Shown: positions 26,127 through 34,687, counted from the first letter of the stretch. The stretch: 64,000 bases of DNA from Clostridia bacterium (GCA_017560085.1 JAFYPA010000027.1:1-64000), one strand, 5' to 3'. Program-made: numbers and translations. Notes: generated by a model from the sequence alone, not told the origin.

Positions 26127-27143
26127 TCAATAGCATTCCGCTATTTCCACATTTCCCGTAACGGCAAACTTACCCATAAGGCAAAGAGGCATAAAGAAGT
26201 AATCGCCCTTCCTGATATCCTTTTCATAGCCGTCACCGACAATCTTACCGTTTCCTTCGGTAACGATATAAACGCCGTAGCTGTCCTTTACGCAAAGGGT
26301 GTGCTTTCCGCCGTTTACGGTGATTCTGTTTATAACGAAGCAATCGGTATGCTTTTCATAAATGAGCTTCTCAAGCTTTACGCCGTCCTTTTCGGAAACC
26401 ACCTCGGGAATAAGCTTTGTATCGGGTGCCTTTTCGAAATTGAAGCAGGAAACCGCCTGGTCCTTTGTAAGACCGATGTACATTTCCTTATCCGAAAGCT
26501 TATATTCACCGCACCAGCGCTCGGGCTGGATTGTGAAGTCGGTAGGCTCCTGCACCTCAAGGATGAGACAGCCCGCTCCTATTGCGTGCACCGTCTTTGC
26601 GGGAACGAAGTACACATCGCCCACCTTCGGCTCAACATATTCCATAAGGCGCTCCATTGCGTCCTGATCCGTTTCGCTGTCCTCGATTGCCTTTCTGAAG
26701 GATTCCTCGGTAACGCCGTCCTTAAAGCCGAAGTAGATTCGTGCGCCCGGTCTTGTTGCGAGGATGAGCCAGCTTTCCGTTTTGCCGTAGTCGGAGTTGA
26801 AGTATTCTCTCGAAAACGCCTTGTCGGGATGAGCCTGCGCAGGGAGTCTTATTGCGCTGTCGAGGTATTTTACAAGTATTCTGAAAACACCGTCCTTACC
26901 GAGGCATTCATCGTGGTACTTCTCCAGAAGCTCGTCAAAGAACATATCGCTTCCGAGAATCTGCGAAACGCCTTCTCTGGGGCTTCTCATAACCTTATTG
27001 TTGGCAACAACCGCAGAGGCAACCCATTCCTCCGGAAGGTATCCGTCCACCGGCTCGTCACCGAGGAAGTCACCGAAGAGCTTACCGCCCGTATATACTC
27101 TGCCTACTCTGTTTCTTTCAAAAAATATCGGCTGATTTATCAT
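26127..27143 (-). CDS. manA: Class I mannose-6-phosphate isomerase
   Basis: A 338-residue cupin-type zinc enzyme interconverting mannose-6-phosphate and fructose-6-phosphate. Zinc ligands and family motifs are visible: LPAQAHPDKAFS, PKVGDVYFVPAKTVHAIGAGCLILEVQEPTD, then the C-terminal cupin (KGDYFFMPLCLMG). The length suits the short bacterial type. It is the last gene of the minus-strand operon that begins with the glycyl radical activase, 27 bp behind the FGGY kinase, so it probably processes a product of that pathway. Ribosome site AAAGGG. Confidence 0.9.
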   Translation of the reverse strand: MINQPIFFERNRVGRVYTGGKLFGDFLGDEPVDGYLPEEWVASAVVANNKVMRSPREGVSQILGSDMFFDELLEKYHDECLGKDGVFRILVKYLDSAIRLPAQAHPDKAFSREYFNSDYGKTESWLILATRPGARIYFGFKDGVTEESFRKAIEDSETDQDAMERLMEYVEPKVGDVYFVPAKTVHAIGAGCLILEVQEPTDFTIQPERWCGEYKLSDKEMYIGLTKDQAVSCFNFEKAPDTKLIPEVVSEKDGVKLEKLIYEKHTDCFVINRITVNGGKHTLCVKDSYGVYIVTEGNGKIVGDGYEKDIRKGDYFFMPLCLMGKFAVTGNVEIAECY

Positions 27144-27170
27144 AATTTTACCCTTTCGTGTTTTACAGTT

Positions 27171-28409
27171 TTATAATCTCGCCTTTGCCTCAAGAGCAAA
27201 CATAGCCGCACCGACAGCCGCCTCCTCAAGATGCTCGGGAATTGTCATCCTCATACCGAATTTTTCCTCGGCGATTTTTACAAGTGCGGGATTCTTGCGT
27301 ATACCGTTACCCGAGCCGACAAGACCGCTGAAGCTTATTCCCGCGGGAGCGAACATATTGTAAAGCTCGTCCACCATACCGCAGAGCACCGCTTTTGTAA
27401 GTGCGGACGGGTTGAAGTTTTCCGTTGTGATGCCCGAAAGGCTTCCCGTGATACTGCTGTCCGCTCTTGTGCCTGCGAATCTTGTATCGGCAACAATGGG
27501 CGTTGTGGTTTCCTTCTCAAGCATTTTATCCATTATGCCATAGACCGTCTTTTCGTCGAATTCTCCGACATATCCGAGGATTTCACCATAGAAGCTTTTG
27601 AGCATGGAGTAAGCCCTTCCGCCACAGAGAGCCGCACCTACAAGCAGATATTTATCCCCAACGAAGGGACGTGTCTCGATATTTTCGCCCTTGATGATTC
27701 TGTCTGTGATAGCGGAAATCTGGCTTCCCGTACCGAAGTTGAGAAGCAGGTCGCCCTCACCCGCACAGGAGTAAACGCTCGCCTGATTATCGCCTATCGC
27801 AACACTGACGGGGATTCCCTTATATTCGCCCGCAATCTTAAAATCCCTTGTGACACAAAGCTCAAGTCCGTTTGTAAACTCGCACTTCTCAATGTCAAAG
27901 CATCCGAAGCTTGCGGCGTCGCTTGCGTGGACAATGGGCTTGTTCAGTCCGCAGAGCTTCATAACGAAATAGTCGTGAATAGTACAGAAGCCGACAGCAT
28001 TTTCGGGGCGGATTCCGTTTTCTCTGTTATAAAGGTCGGTAACACATCCGAATCCCGTAGACCCGCCGAGGTATTTCGCATAGGTAGTTCCCTTATAAGG
28101 AAAATTCCCTCTGCCGTCCTGCCAGGTATAAAGCGGACTCACCGCATTTCCGTCAGCATCCACATAAACAATTCCATGCATCTGCCCCGTAACTCCGATA
28201 ACCGCAGTATCACCGTCAACAAACTCCTCGGCAATACCCGTGGCAATATCAATTATCTTATCAACCGACTGTATCTTCTCCCACTCGGGAGTCCCATCTA
28301 TAAATGCCTCGCTGTTTTTTGTAACGGATTTCAAAACCTTCCCGCTCTCCGCATCAACAACCACCCCGCAAACGCTGGTTGTACCAAGATCTATCCCTAT
28401 AGCCTTCAT
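27171..28409 (-). CDS. FGGY-family carbohydrate kinase (sedoheptulokinase-like)
   Basis: A 412-residue ATP-dependent sugar kinase of the actin-like fold. MKAIGIDLGTTSVCG forms the first phosphate loop, GVTGQMHGIVYVD is the substrate strand typical of xylulokinase and sedoheptulokinase, and LNFGTGSQISA plus the C-terminal GLVGSGNGIRKNP form the ATP site. The QMHG pattern and short length resemble sedoheptulokinase-type members, but the sugar is not proven. The ATG at 28409 follows AGAAGGGAAAG; the frame extends 16 codons further upstream without ribosome site support. It lies between the glycyl radical enzyme and manA. Confidence 0.87.
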   Translation of the reverse strand: MKAIGIDLGTTSVCGVVVDAESGKVLKSVTKNSEAFIDGTPEWEKIQSVDKIIDIATGIAEEFVDGDTAVIGVTGQMHGIVYVDADGNAVSPLYTWQDGRGNFPYKGTTYAKYLGGSTGFGCVTDLYNRENGIRPENAVGFCTIHDYFVMKLCGLNKPIVHASDAASFGCFDIEKCEFTNGLELCVTRDFKIAGEYKGIPVSVAIGDNQASVYSCAGEGDLLLNFGTGSQISAITDRIIKGENIETRPFVGDKYLLVGAALCGGRAYSMLKSFYGEILGYVGEFDEKTVYGIMDKMLEKETTTPIVADTRFAGTRADSSITGSLSGITTENFNPSALTKAVLCGMVDELYNMFAPAGISFSGLVGSGNGIRKNPALVKIAEEKFGMRMTIPEHLEEAAVGAAMFALEAKARL

Positions 28410-28440
28410 ATCATCTTTCCCTTCTCTCAAATCAATTGAA

Positions 28441-28493
28441 GGAAGCGAAGCTTCCAACCTCGATTATGCATTATGCATTATGAATTATGAATT
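28441..28493 (+). repeat. Hairpin plus heptamer array ATGCATT/ATGAATT
   Basis: Hairpin GGAAGC-gaa-GCTTCC (28441-28455), AACCTCGATT, then ATGCATT twice and ATGAATT twice in exact 7-nt phase (28466-28493). It lies inside the operon, between the glycyl radical enzyme and the kinase. Confidence 0.85.
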
Positions 28494-28511
28494 CTATTTC
28501 CCTCTCCCAAG

Positions 28512-30845
28512 TCAGCACATACAAGTAGACTTCAAATCCAATCTCGTTATAATGTCCTGCTGAATTTCCGGTGAAAGGTCAAGGAAGTTAACAAACGTTC
28601 CGTGGATTCTCATAATATATACACCGCTCGGAGCGTACTTCTTCGGGTTTTCAAGCACCTTGCGAAGAGTTTCGGGAGTTGTTACGTTTACATAGAGGTA
28701 GAAGGGAGATACACCCTCGCAAAGAGGATTGAAGAACAGCGGATTTATAACATTGTCCTTGAACTGTACGCCCTTTTCCGAAAGGTCATCGCTTGTGAAA
28801 TATTTCGGGTCGATACCGAGGTGAGATGCATAGCCTCCGCAGAACTTTTCGAAGGGAAGCTTCATATTGGAAAGCATTCTGAAGCCGAGACCGTTGGATG
28901 CCTCGCCGTAAAGCGGGTCAACGCCGTAGCCGAGCATATCGCGGCTCTTTCTGCCGTCGGGAGTTGCGCCTACCCAGTAGCCGTAGGTAAGGTGTGTCGA
29001 GGGCGTTGAGAAGTCGGGACGGAAGGGATTTCCGAGATAGTTCTTCTTTTCTCTTATCATATCGGAAACTCTGTTTGCAATAATCCTTGCCTCATTGTCA
29101 ACCTCCTCGATGTTGTTGCCGAACTTCGGGCAGGAAAGGAGGAATTCTCTTATATCGTCGTATCTTTCAAAGTTATTCTTGAGTGCCTTGATAAGTGTTT
29201 CTTCACTGTCGGGATACTTCTCAAGGTATTTGTCAATGGCAATAAAGGAATCGGCAAGCACGGAAAGACCGTGGATAAGGCATCCGCTTCCGTTGTATTT
29301 TGTGCCCTGCTTTTCCGTGTCACGCATATCCGCTCCGTATTCCATACCGCCCATAAAGCAGCTGAGGAAGGGTACCTTAAGCTCGGAAAGTGCTGTGGAG
29401 CAGCCGTTCGCCGCCTCTACCATCTTGTCAAGCACCTTGTCCAGCTTTTCATAGAAGGCTTCTCTTATATTGGCAAGGGTGTACTCTGTTTTTTCCGTGA
29501 GAACATCGCCCGTAATTGCGGACTTGCCGTCCATAAGTATTGTCTCAAGCACCTTGGGAAGTGAAAGCCAGCTGTTTGTGGTGTTGCCGTTGTCCTTACC
29601 CATAATAAGAGGCTCCTGACAGCCAGCAACCGAATAGTCGGGGATATCCGCCTCGTCTATGCCGTGATTTTTAAGCACCTCAAAGAGAGCATCGTCGTTG
29701 AAGAGAGAGGGTGTAAGAACACCGGGCGAGAAGAAGAATCTGCCCATTTCCTCATAAAGCTTTGCGGGTGTGTTTTTGTGGAGCTTCACGGAAAGAATCG
29801 GCTGAGGAAGATTCATATCATAGTAGGCATCCAGAATTGCGTAGGACATTGTGCTTGTAAGGTCGTTGCCCTCCGTGTCCTTACCGCCCACAAGTACATT
29901 CTGTGAAATAGCCCAGCTTCTGTCGCCAACATTGTAAAATACAAGGAAATGCTTGAAGAGCTCCGCCGCCTCTTCCCTTGTAAGGTCGCCTCTGTAGGGC
30001 TCGAATATTCTGTCTGCGTTACCTACGGAGAATGCATAGGGGTTGGGAGCCTGCTCTATGCACATTACCTCCCAGAGAAGAAGGTAAAGCTGAATTGCCT
30101 CGTAAAGGGTTTCCGCACCCTTGGAGGAAATTTTTGTAAGGGTCTTTTCAAGAAGCTCAAGCTGTGCAAGTCTTTCCTCGCTTGCGGTCTTTTTCTTTTC
30201 GCAGATAAGCTCGATATATCTTCTGCAGAGGATTCTTACGCCGTCAAGAGCGATAATAAAGGCGTTGTTGTAGGGGTCCTTCCATCCGCCGTCGGCACGA
30301 AGCTTATCCGTAAGTGCGTCAAGACCGTACTTGAGTGCAGGTCTGAAATCGGGGATAACGTGTCCCGTTACCTGCTCAACGAAGAAGAGAACTTCTTTTG
30401 TATAATTCTCCGCCTCGCCGTAGGTCTTGTTGAGCATACCCACCATAGGAGATTTCGCCGTATACTGACGCACTCTGTCTATTCTTTCGGCGGTGAATTC
30501 CTCATTGGGCTCGATGTCGTTGTATATCGCCATAGGGTCGCAGTAGCCCGAGAAGCCCTCAACCGTGAAGGACGGATTTATAAGAGCATAGCTCTTGGCG
30601 AAGGCATCTCTCTGTGTGCCTACGAAAATCGCATTGTCGGAAAGGGACAGCGGAAGCGCACGGAGCACCTCGTTTGTAAGATACGCCTTTCTGATTTCGG
30701 GGTGAAGGTCCTTGTACTTGTCAGCACAAAGCATCTCCGTTTCCTTGGCTATAAACCAGCCGTCAAGTCTTTTTATTTCTCTTTCTTCTCTGTAAAGTGC
30801 CTTTGCCATTTCGGTAATCTGACCGTTTTTGTAAATGCCGAGCAT
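28512..30845 (-). CDS. Glycyl radical enzyme (PFL/dehydratase superfamily), substrate unknown
   Basis: A 777-residue glycyl radical enzyme. The active-site thiyl cysteine is in DYSVAGCQEP (Cys409) with Glu411 in the GCxE pattern of the dehydratase/lyase branches rather than the CC of pyruvate formate-lyase. The glycyl loop near the C-terminus reads MRIHGTFVNFLDLS: Gly749 and Arg746 are present, but the aromatic residue that normally follows the glycine is Thr. It lies directly downstream of its radical SAM activase and upstream of a sugar kinase and manA, which suggests a sugar-derived or polyol substrate. There are no microcompartment genes. I cannot assign it to glycerol, propanediol, choline, hydroxyproline or isethionate enzymes. 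Confidence 0.87.
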   Translation of the reverse strand: MLGIYKNGQITEMAKALYREEREIKRLDGWFIAKETEMLCADKYKDLHPEIRKAYLTNEVLRALPLSLSDNAIFVGTQRDAFAKSYALINPSFTVEGFSGYCDPMAIYNDIEPNEEFTAERIDRVRQYTAKSPMVGMLNKTYGEAENYTKEVLFFVEQVTGHVIPDFRPALKYGLDALTDKLRADGGWKDPYNNAFIIALDGVRILCRRYIELICEKKKTASEERLAQLELLEKTLTKISSKGAETLYEAIQLYLLLWEVMCIEQAPNPYAFSVGNADRIFEPYRGDLTREEAAELFKHFLVFYNVGDRSWAISQNVLVGGKDTEGNDLTSTMSYAILDAYYDMNLPQPILSVKLHKNTPAKLYEEMGRFFFSPGVLTPSLFNDDALFEVLKNHGIDEADIPDYSVAGCQEPLIMGKDNGNTTNSWLSLPKVLETILMDGKSAITGDVLTEKTEYTLANIREAFYEKLDKVLDKMVEAANGCSTALSELKVPFLSCFMGGMEYGADMRDTEKQGTKYNGSGCLIHGLSVLADSFIAIDKYLEKYPDSEETLIKALKNNFERYDDIREFLLSCPKFGNNIEEVDNEARIIANRVSDMIREKKNYLGNPFRPDFSTPSTHLTYGYWVGATPDGRKSRDMLGYGVDPLYGEASNGLGFRMLSNMKLPFEKFCGGYASHLGIDPKYFTSDDLSEKGVQFKDNVINPLFFNPLCEGVSPFYLYVNVTTPETLRKVLENPKKYAPSGVYIMRIHGTFVNFLDLSPEIQQDIITRLDLKSTCMC

Positions 30846-30865
30846 AATCTTGCCTCCCGATAAAT

Positions 30866-31567
30866 TTATGTTGTTATGATTTTAAGTCCGTAATTTTCAA
30901 ATACTTCAACGAATTTTTTGACCGTTTCCTTCGGCACAAAGCCGTTTTGCACCTTGTATTCGGTTTTCCACTTTTCTTTGCCGTATTCGTGGTAGGTGAG
31001 AAATTCGAACACGGTGTTTTCCGTATCGTGCTGTGCAAAATACTGTGCAAAGCCCTCGGGGTTATCCGTGTTTATGCCGTTAACCAGCGGAATCCTTATG
31101 TGCTGTTGCCGACCCGAACGGCAGTTTTTTTCGTAATTTTCCCGTATTACCTTGTTGCCGACACCTGTATATTTCCGCAGAGCATCGCTGTCGTAGTGCT
31201 TGAAGTCCATAATGAGATAGTCCACATATGGCAGAATTTCGGACAGCCGTTTTGAGGTGCCGTTTGTCTCGATTGCCGTGTGGATTCCGTCCTCCGAAAG
31301 AGCCCTGAGAAGCTCGCAAAGCTCGTCAATCTGCATTGTAGCCTCACCGCCCGTGAAGGTGACTCCTCCACCTGAGAAAAACATTGCCTTGCTTCGTCTG
31401 CACTCGTCCAGAAGAACGGAAATCGGGATATCCTTGCCTGCGCACATATCCATTCCCTCGGGATTCGAGCACCAAATACAGCGCATATTGCACCCTTGCA
31501 GATGGTACACAAGTCTGTTTCCCGGTCCGTCCTGACGGAAGTTGAAGCCTTTGTTGAATATTTTCAT
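30866..31567 (-). CDS. Glycyl radical enzyme activating protein (radical SAM)
   Basis: A 233-residue activase. GCNMRCIWCSNPEG carries the CX3CX2C cluster ligands (Cys26, Cys30, Cys33), and SGGGVTFTGGEATMQ is the SAM-binding GGE region. It uses a 4Fe-4S cluster and S-adenosylmethionine to abstract hydrogen from the glycine of its partner. No extra ferredoxin-like insert is present, as in the compact PflA-type. It is first in the operon, 20 bp before the glycyl radical enzyme, with a consensus promoter at 31611-31639. Confidence 0.93.
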   Translation of the reverse strand: MKIFNKGFNFRQDGPGNRLVYHLQGCNMRCIWCSNPEGMDMCAGKDIPISVLLDECRRSKAMFFSGGGVTFTGGEATMQIDELCELLRALSEDGIHTAIETNGTSKRLSEILPYVDYLIMDFKHYDSDALRKYTGVGNKVIRENYEKNCRSGRQQHIRIPLVNGINTDNPEGFAQYFAQHDTENTVFEFLTYHEYGKEKWKTEYKVQNGFVPKETVKKFVEVFENYGLKIITT

Positions 31568-31589
31568 CTGTTCTGATACCTCTAATTAG

Positions 31590-31639
31590 TTAAATGCTTT
31601 AACTATGTGTATTATACCACATAATCACCGTTTTGTCAA
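31590..31639 (-). promoter_or_regulatory. Promoter and possible operator of the glycyl radical operon
   Basis: TTGACA (31634-31639) and TATAAT (31611-31616) on the minus strand, 17-bp spacer. Directly downstream is the inverted repeat GTTAAA-tgc-TTTAAC, and closer to the start a CTAATTAG palindrome (31582-31589). Either could be an operator. Confidence 0.8.
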
Positions 31640-31679
31640 TGATTTTTACGATATTTCAAAAATTTCGGCAATTCGACAA

Positions 31680-31720
31680 AAGGAAATCCCGATGCAACGC
31701 CGTAAAGCAATTGCATCGGG
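31680..31720 (-). terminator. Intrinsic terminator of the feo operon
   Basis: Stem CCCGATGCAA (31688-31697) / TTGCATCGGG (31711-31720); on the minus strand it is followed by ATTTCCTTTTG. Confidence 0.8.
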
Positions 31721-31729
31721 AGCTTATGG

Positions 31730-31901
31730 TTATTTGTTGTCCTTTTTTTCGTCGGAGCAATTCTTCTGCTGTCCGCAGCCGCTGCATCCGCCGCAGCCAC
31801 AGCCGCATCCTCCGCCGTTCTTTCTCTTCTTTATTTCGGAATAAACCACCGCCGCAAAAAGCACGGCGATAACCGTAACACCGATTATTGTAGGTAACAT
31901 A
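31730..31901 (-). pseudogene. FeoB-associated cysteine-rich membrane protein, frameshifted
   Basis: Too short for routine ORF finding. An ATG at 31901 with GGAGG upstream opens MLPTIIGVTVIAVLF, a single membrane helix. In the next frame the sequence continues AAVVYSEIKKRKN and a cysteine-rich tail (GGGCGCGCGGCSGCG) to a TAA at 31730. The two frames meet in a run of six A on the plus strand (31856-31861; T6 in the gene); five would give one intact 56-residue protein. This layout, a helix plus a Cys-rich tail directly behind feoB, is that of FeoB-associated Cys-rich membrane proteins thought to aid Fe2+ uptake. The extra base may be a homopolymer sequencing error, a real mutation or a slippage site. 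Confidence 0.75.
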
Positions 31902-31920
31902 TCATATACCTCCGAATTCT

Positions 31921-34107
31921 TTATTTTTTCTTTGCATCATAGGGGCGCACAGCCATATACACAAGGAACGCAAGCACCGCAAGTGCAAGCACCGTCCATA
32001 TGCCGAAGGGATGTCCCGCAAAGATTCCGCCTATGTTGTAGATGATAAGGGACATAGCATAAGCAAATCCGCACATATATCCGATTGCCGCAAATGTCCA
32101 TTTTGCGCTGTTCATCTCACGCTTGATTGCGCCCATAGCCGCAAAGCAGGGTGCGCAGAGAAGGTTGAATATCATAAAGGAGAAACCCGCAAGAGCACTG
32201 CCGTTCATAAATTCGGTAATTGCACCCTCTGCCCCCACGGGAGTGGGAAGCATTTCACCGAGTGAGCCGAATACGCCGACAACCTCTTCCTTTGCAACAA
32301 GTCCGAGAATGGTTGCAACAGCGGACTGCCAGTTTCCGAAGCCCAGCGGAACAAAGAGCCACGCAATAACTGAGCCTATATTTTCAAGAATGGAAACTCC
32401 GCCGTTTTCCTCCGTGATATAGTGGAAGCCACCTGTGAAGGAAAGGCTGTTGAGTGTCCAGATAACAACGGATGCCGCAAAGATTACCGTGCCTGCACGC
32501 TTAATGAAGTCCCAGCCTCTTTCCCACGTGGTTCTTGCAACATTACTTGCAACGGGAAGGTGGTATGAGGGAAGCTCCATAACAAAGGGTGCGGACTCGC
32601 CTCTGAAGGGCTTTGTCTTTTTGAGGATAATACCCGAAACTATTACCGATGCGATACCGATAAAGTAAGCACTTACCGCAACGAATGCGCTTCCGCCGAA
32701 GAGTGCGCCCGCAATAAGTCCGATAATGGGCATCTTCGCACCGCAGGGAACAAAGCAGGTTGTCATAATGGTCATTCTTCTGTCTCTTTCCGACTCAATG
32801 GTACGGGAAGCCATAACACCGGGCACGCCGCATCCGGATGCAACAAGAAGCGGAATGAAGGACTTACCCGAAAGACCGAATTTTCTGAAGACTCTGTCCA
32901 TAATAAATGCAATTCTCGACATATAACCGCAATCCTCAAGAAGTGAAAGCATAAGGAAGAGAATAATCATCTGCGGAACAAATCCGAGCACCGCGCCGAC
33001 ACCGCCTACAATGCCCTCCATAATAAGGCTGTAGAGCCACTGCGCAACAACGGGAGTACCGTCGGAAGCGAGAAGCACCTTGTCAAGAAGCTCGGGAATG
33101 CTTATCCAGCCCGACATAAATGCGGGAAGGTCGCCTGCCGCCGCTGTTTCCTTGAAGGAGCCGAAAAGACCGTCGTTCATAAACGTTACGGTGAAGTTAC
33201 CCACAGAGCCGATTGCGATTGTATATACAAGCCACATAAGGCAGATAAACAGCGGAATTGCGAGAATTCTGTTGGTTACGATTCTGTCTATCTTATCCGA
33301 AACAGAGGCGTGACCTGCGCTTTTCTTTGTGTAGCACTTGGAGAGCACTCTGCCTATGTATTCGTAGCGCTCGTTGGCGATAATGCTTTCAGCGTCGTCG
33401 TCAAGCTCTGCCTCGGCGTTTCTGATATCCTTTTCAATATGGGAGACAACCACGGGGGAAATCCTCAGCTGCTCCATTACCATCTTGTCTCTTTCGAAAA
33501 TCTTTACGGCGTACCATCTCTGTCTGTCGTCGGGCATATCGTGGATTGCCGCTTCCTCGATGTGAGCAATTGCGTGCTCAACGGCACCGGAAAAGCTGTG
33601 TATCGGCACAACCTTGTGAGACTTTGCCGCCTCTATAGCAACACTTGCCGCCTCCTCTATGCCCTCATTTCTGAGAGCGGAGATTTCAACGATTCTGCAT
33701 CCGATTGCCTTCGAAAGAGCCTCGATGTCAATCTTGTCGCCGTTCTTTCTGACGATATCCATCATATTTATTGCTATAACAACGGGAATGCCGAGCTCTG
33801 TAAGCTGGGTTGTGAGATAGAGGTTTCTCTCTATATTCGTGCCGTCCACGATATTGAGAATCGCATCGGGTCTTTCGCCCACAAGGTAGTTTCTTGCCAC
33901 TACCTCCTCGGGAGTATAGGGAGAAAGCGAGTATATACCGGGAAGGTCGGTTACGATGACGTCCTTGTCTGTCTTAAGCTGTCCTTCCTTCTTCTCTACC
34001 GTAACGCCCGGCCAGTTGCCTACGTACTGGTTTGAGCCTGTAAGCGCATTGAAAAGCGTTGTCTTACCCGAATTCGGGTTTCCTGCAAGTGCTATTTTGA
34101 TTGGCAT
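31921..34107 (-). CDS. feoB: Ferrous iron transporter FeoB
   Basis: A 728-residue Fe2+ transporter with an N-terminal GTPase domain: G1 GNPNSGKTT (9-17), G2 region VGNWPGVTVEKKEG, G3 DLPGIYSL and G4 NMMD. A helical spacer and two Gate regions in the membrane part follow (GVPGVMASRTIES, PCGAKMPIIG, LLCAPCFAAMGA). The length is standard. It follows feoA and precedes the Cys-rich protein. An operator-like palindrome lies in the feoA-feoB gap at 34145-34164. It moves ferrous iron into the cell under anoxic conditions. Confidence 0.97.
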   Translation of the reverse strand: MPIKIALAGNPNSGKTTLFNALTGSNQYVGNWPGVTVEKKEGQLKTDKDVIVTDLPGIYSLSPYTPEEVVARNYLVGERPDAILNIVDGTNIERNLYLTTQLTELGIPVVIAINMMDIVRKNGDKIDIEALSKAIGCRIVEISALRNEGIEEAASVAIEAAKSHKVVPIHSFSGAVEHAIAHIEEAAIHDMPDDRQRWYAVKIFERDKMVMEQLRISPVVVSHIEKDIRNAEAELDDDAESIIANERYEYIGRVLSKCYTKKSAGHASVSDKIDRIVTNRILAIPLFICLMWLVYTIAIGSVGNFTVTFMNDGLFGSFKETAAAGDLPAFMSGWISIPELLDKVLLASDGTPVVAQWLYSLIMEGIVGGVGAVLGFVPQMIILFLMLSLLEDCGYMSRIAFIMDRVFRKFGLSGKSFIPLLVASGCGVPGVMASRTIESERDRRMTIMTTCFVPCGAKMPIIGLIAGALFGGSAFVAVSAYFIGIASVIVSGIILKKTKPFRGESAPFVMELPSYHLPVASNVARTTWERGWDFIKRAGTVIFAASVVIWTLNSLSFTGGFHYITEENGGVSILENIGSVIAWLFVPLGFGNWQSAVATILGLVAKEEVVGVFGSLGEMLPTPVGAEGAITEFMNGSALAGFSFMIFNLLCAPCFAAMGAIKREMNSAKWTFAAIGYMCGFAYAMSLIIYNIGGIFAGHPFGIWTVLALAVLAFLVYMAVRPYDAKKK

Positions 34108-34144
34108 TTGTGTTTTTATCCTTTCGGAAATATTATTTTGTTTC

Positions 34145-34164
34145 GAGTTAGTCTCGCCTAACTC
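34145..34164 (-). promoter_or_regulatory. Operator-like palindrome between feoA and feoB
   Basis: GAGTTAG-tctcgc-CTAACTC. It has the same half sites as the operator before feoA (34452-34471), so feoB may have its own point of iron control. Confidence 0.6.
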
Positions 34165-34193
34165 ATCTGCGTAAAATTAAAGGTCGGAGAATA

Positions 34194-34412
34194 TCATTCA
34201 ACCACGACCATGCTCGCATCCGCCTTGCGAAGAGAAAGCTCATAGCCTCGGAGATTCAGCTCCATGGGGTCACCCAGCGGTGCAACCTTGCGGACGTAGA
34301 TTTCTATGCCCTTGGTTATACCCATATCCATAATACGGCGCTTTACCGCACCCTCGCCCGTAAGCTTCACTACTCTTACGGTTGCTCCTACCTTTACCTT
34401 GTCAAGTGTCAT
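34194..34412 (-). CDS. feoA: Ferrous iron transport accessory protein FeoA
   Basis: A 72-residue SH3-like protein. The FeoA fold is recognisable from RRIMDMGITKGIEIYVRKVAPLGDP and the final strand MELNLRGYELSLRKADASMVVVE. It interacts with FeoB and is needed for efficient Fe2+ uptake. It is the first gene of the feo operon; its ribosome site is AAAGGAG. The promoter and two operator-like palindromes lie upstream. Confidence 0.95.
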   Translation of the reverse strand: MTLDKVKVGATVRVVKLTGEGAVKRRIMDMGITKGIEIYVRKVAPLGDPMELNLRGYELSLRKADASMVVVE

Positions 34413-34451
34413 TGACGGTCTCCTTTTATTGTTTTTGCCCGATTTGCGTAT

Positions 34452-34515
34452 GAGTTAGTCTTGACTAACTCGTTTTTACTGCAGTTAGTTTATCATAACT
34501 CCCCCGATTTGTCAA
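34452..34515 (-). promoter_or_regulatory. feo promoter with two overlapping metal-regulator operators
   Basis: TTGACA (34510-34515) and TAAACT (34487-34492) on the minus strand, 17-bp spacer. The imperfect palindrome AGTTAGTTTATCATAACT (34483-34500) covers the -10 box. A second palindrome with perfect 9-bp arms, GAGTTAGTC-tt-GACTAACTC (34452-34471), lies just downstream of the start site. Both are placed for repression, most likely by the DtxR/MntR-type protein encoded at 34688. Confidence 0.75.
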
Positions 34516-34622
34516 TAGCTTTGAATAAAAAAATTTCATTTTGTGGAAAATTTGGGAAAGTGTGGGAGAAGTGACCGCTTATTTGTATATTTTTAGGCAA
34601 AATTCCGCCGAAAATTCCGCAT

Positions 34623-34651
34623 TTGACAAATGCGAAAACATATGATATAAT
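34623..34651 (+). promoter_or_regulatory. Sigma-A promoter of the metalloregulator gene
   Basis: TTGACA (34623-34628) and TATAAT (34646-34651), 17-bp spacer, full consensus. No GTTAG-type operator overlaps it, so expression is probably constitutive. Confidence 0.85.
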
Positions 34652-34687
34652 ACAAATACAGCATCAAAAACGAAAGGCAGAAGCGCA

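Noticed and set aside
27231-28439. 402-aa plus-strand open frame opposite the FGGY kinase
   Set aside because: Antisense shadow without motif or start signal.
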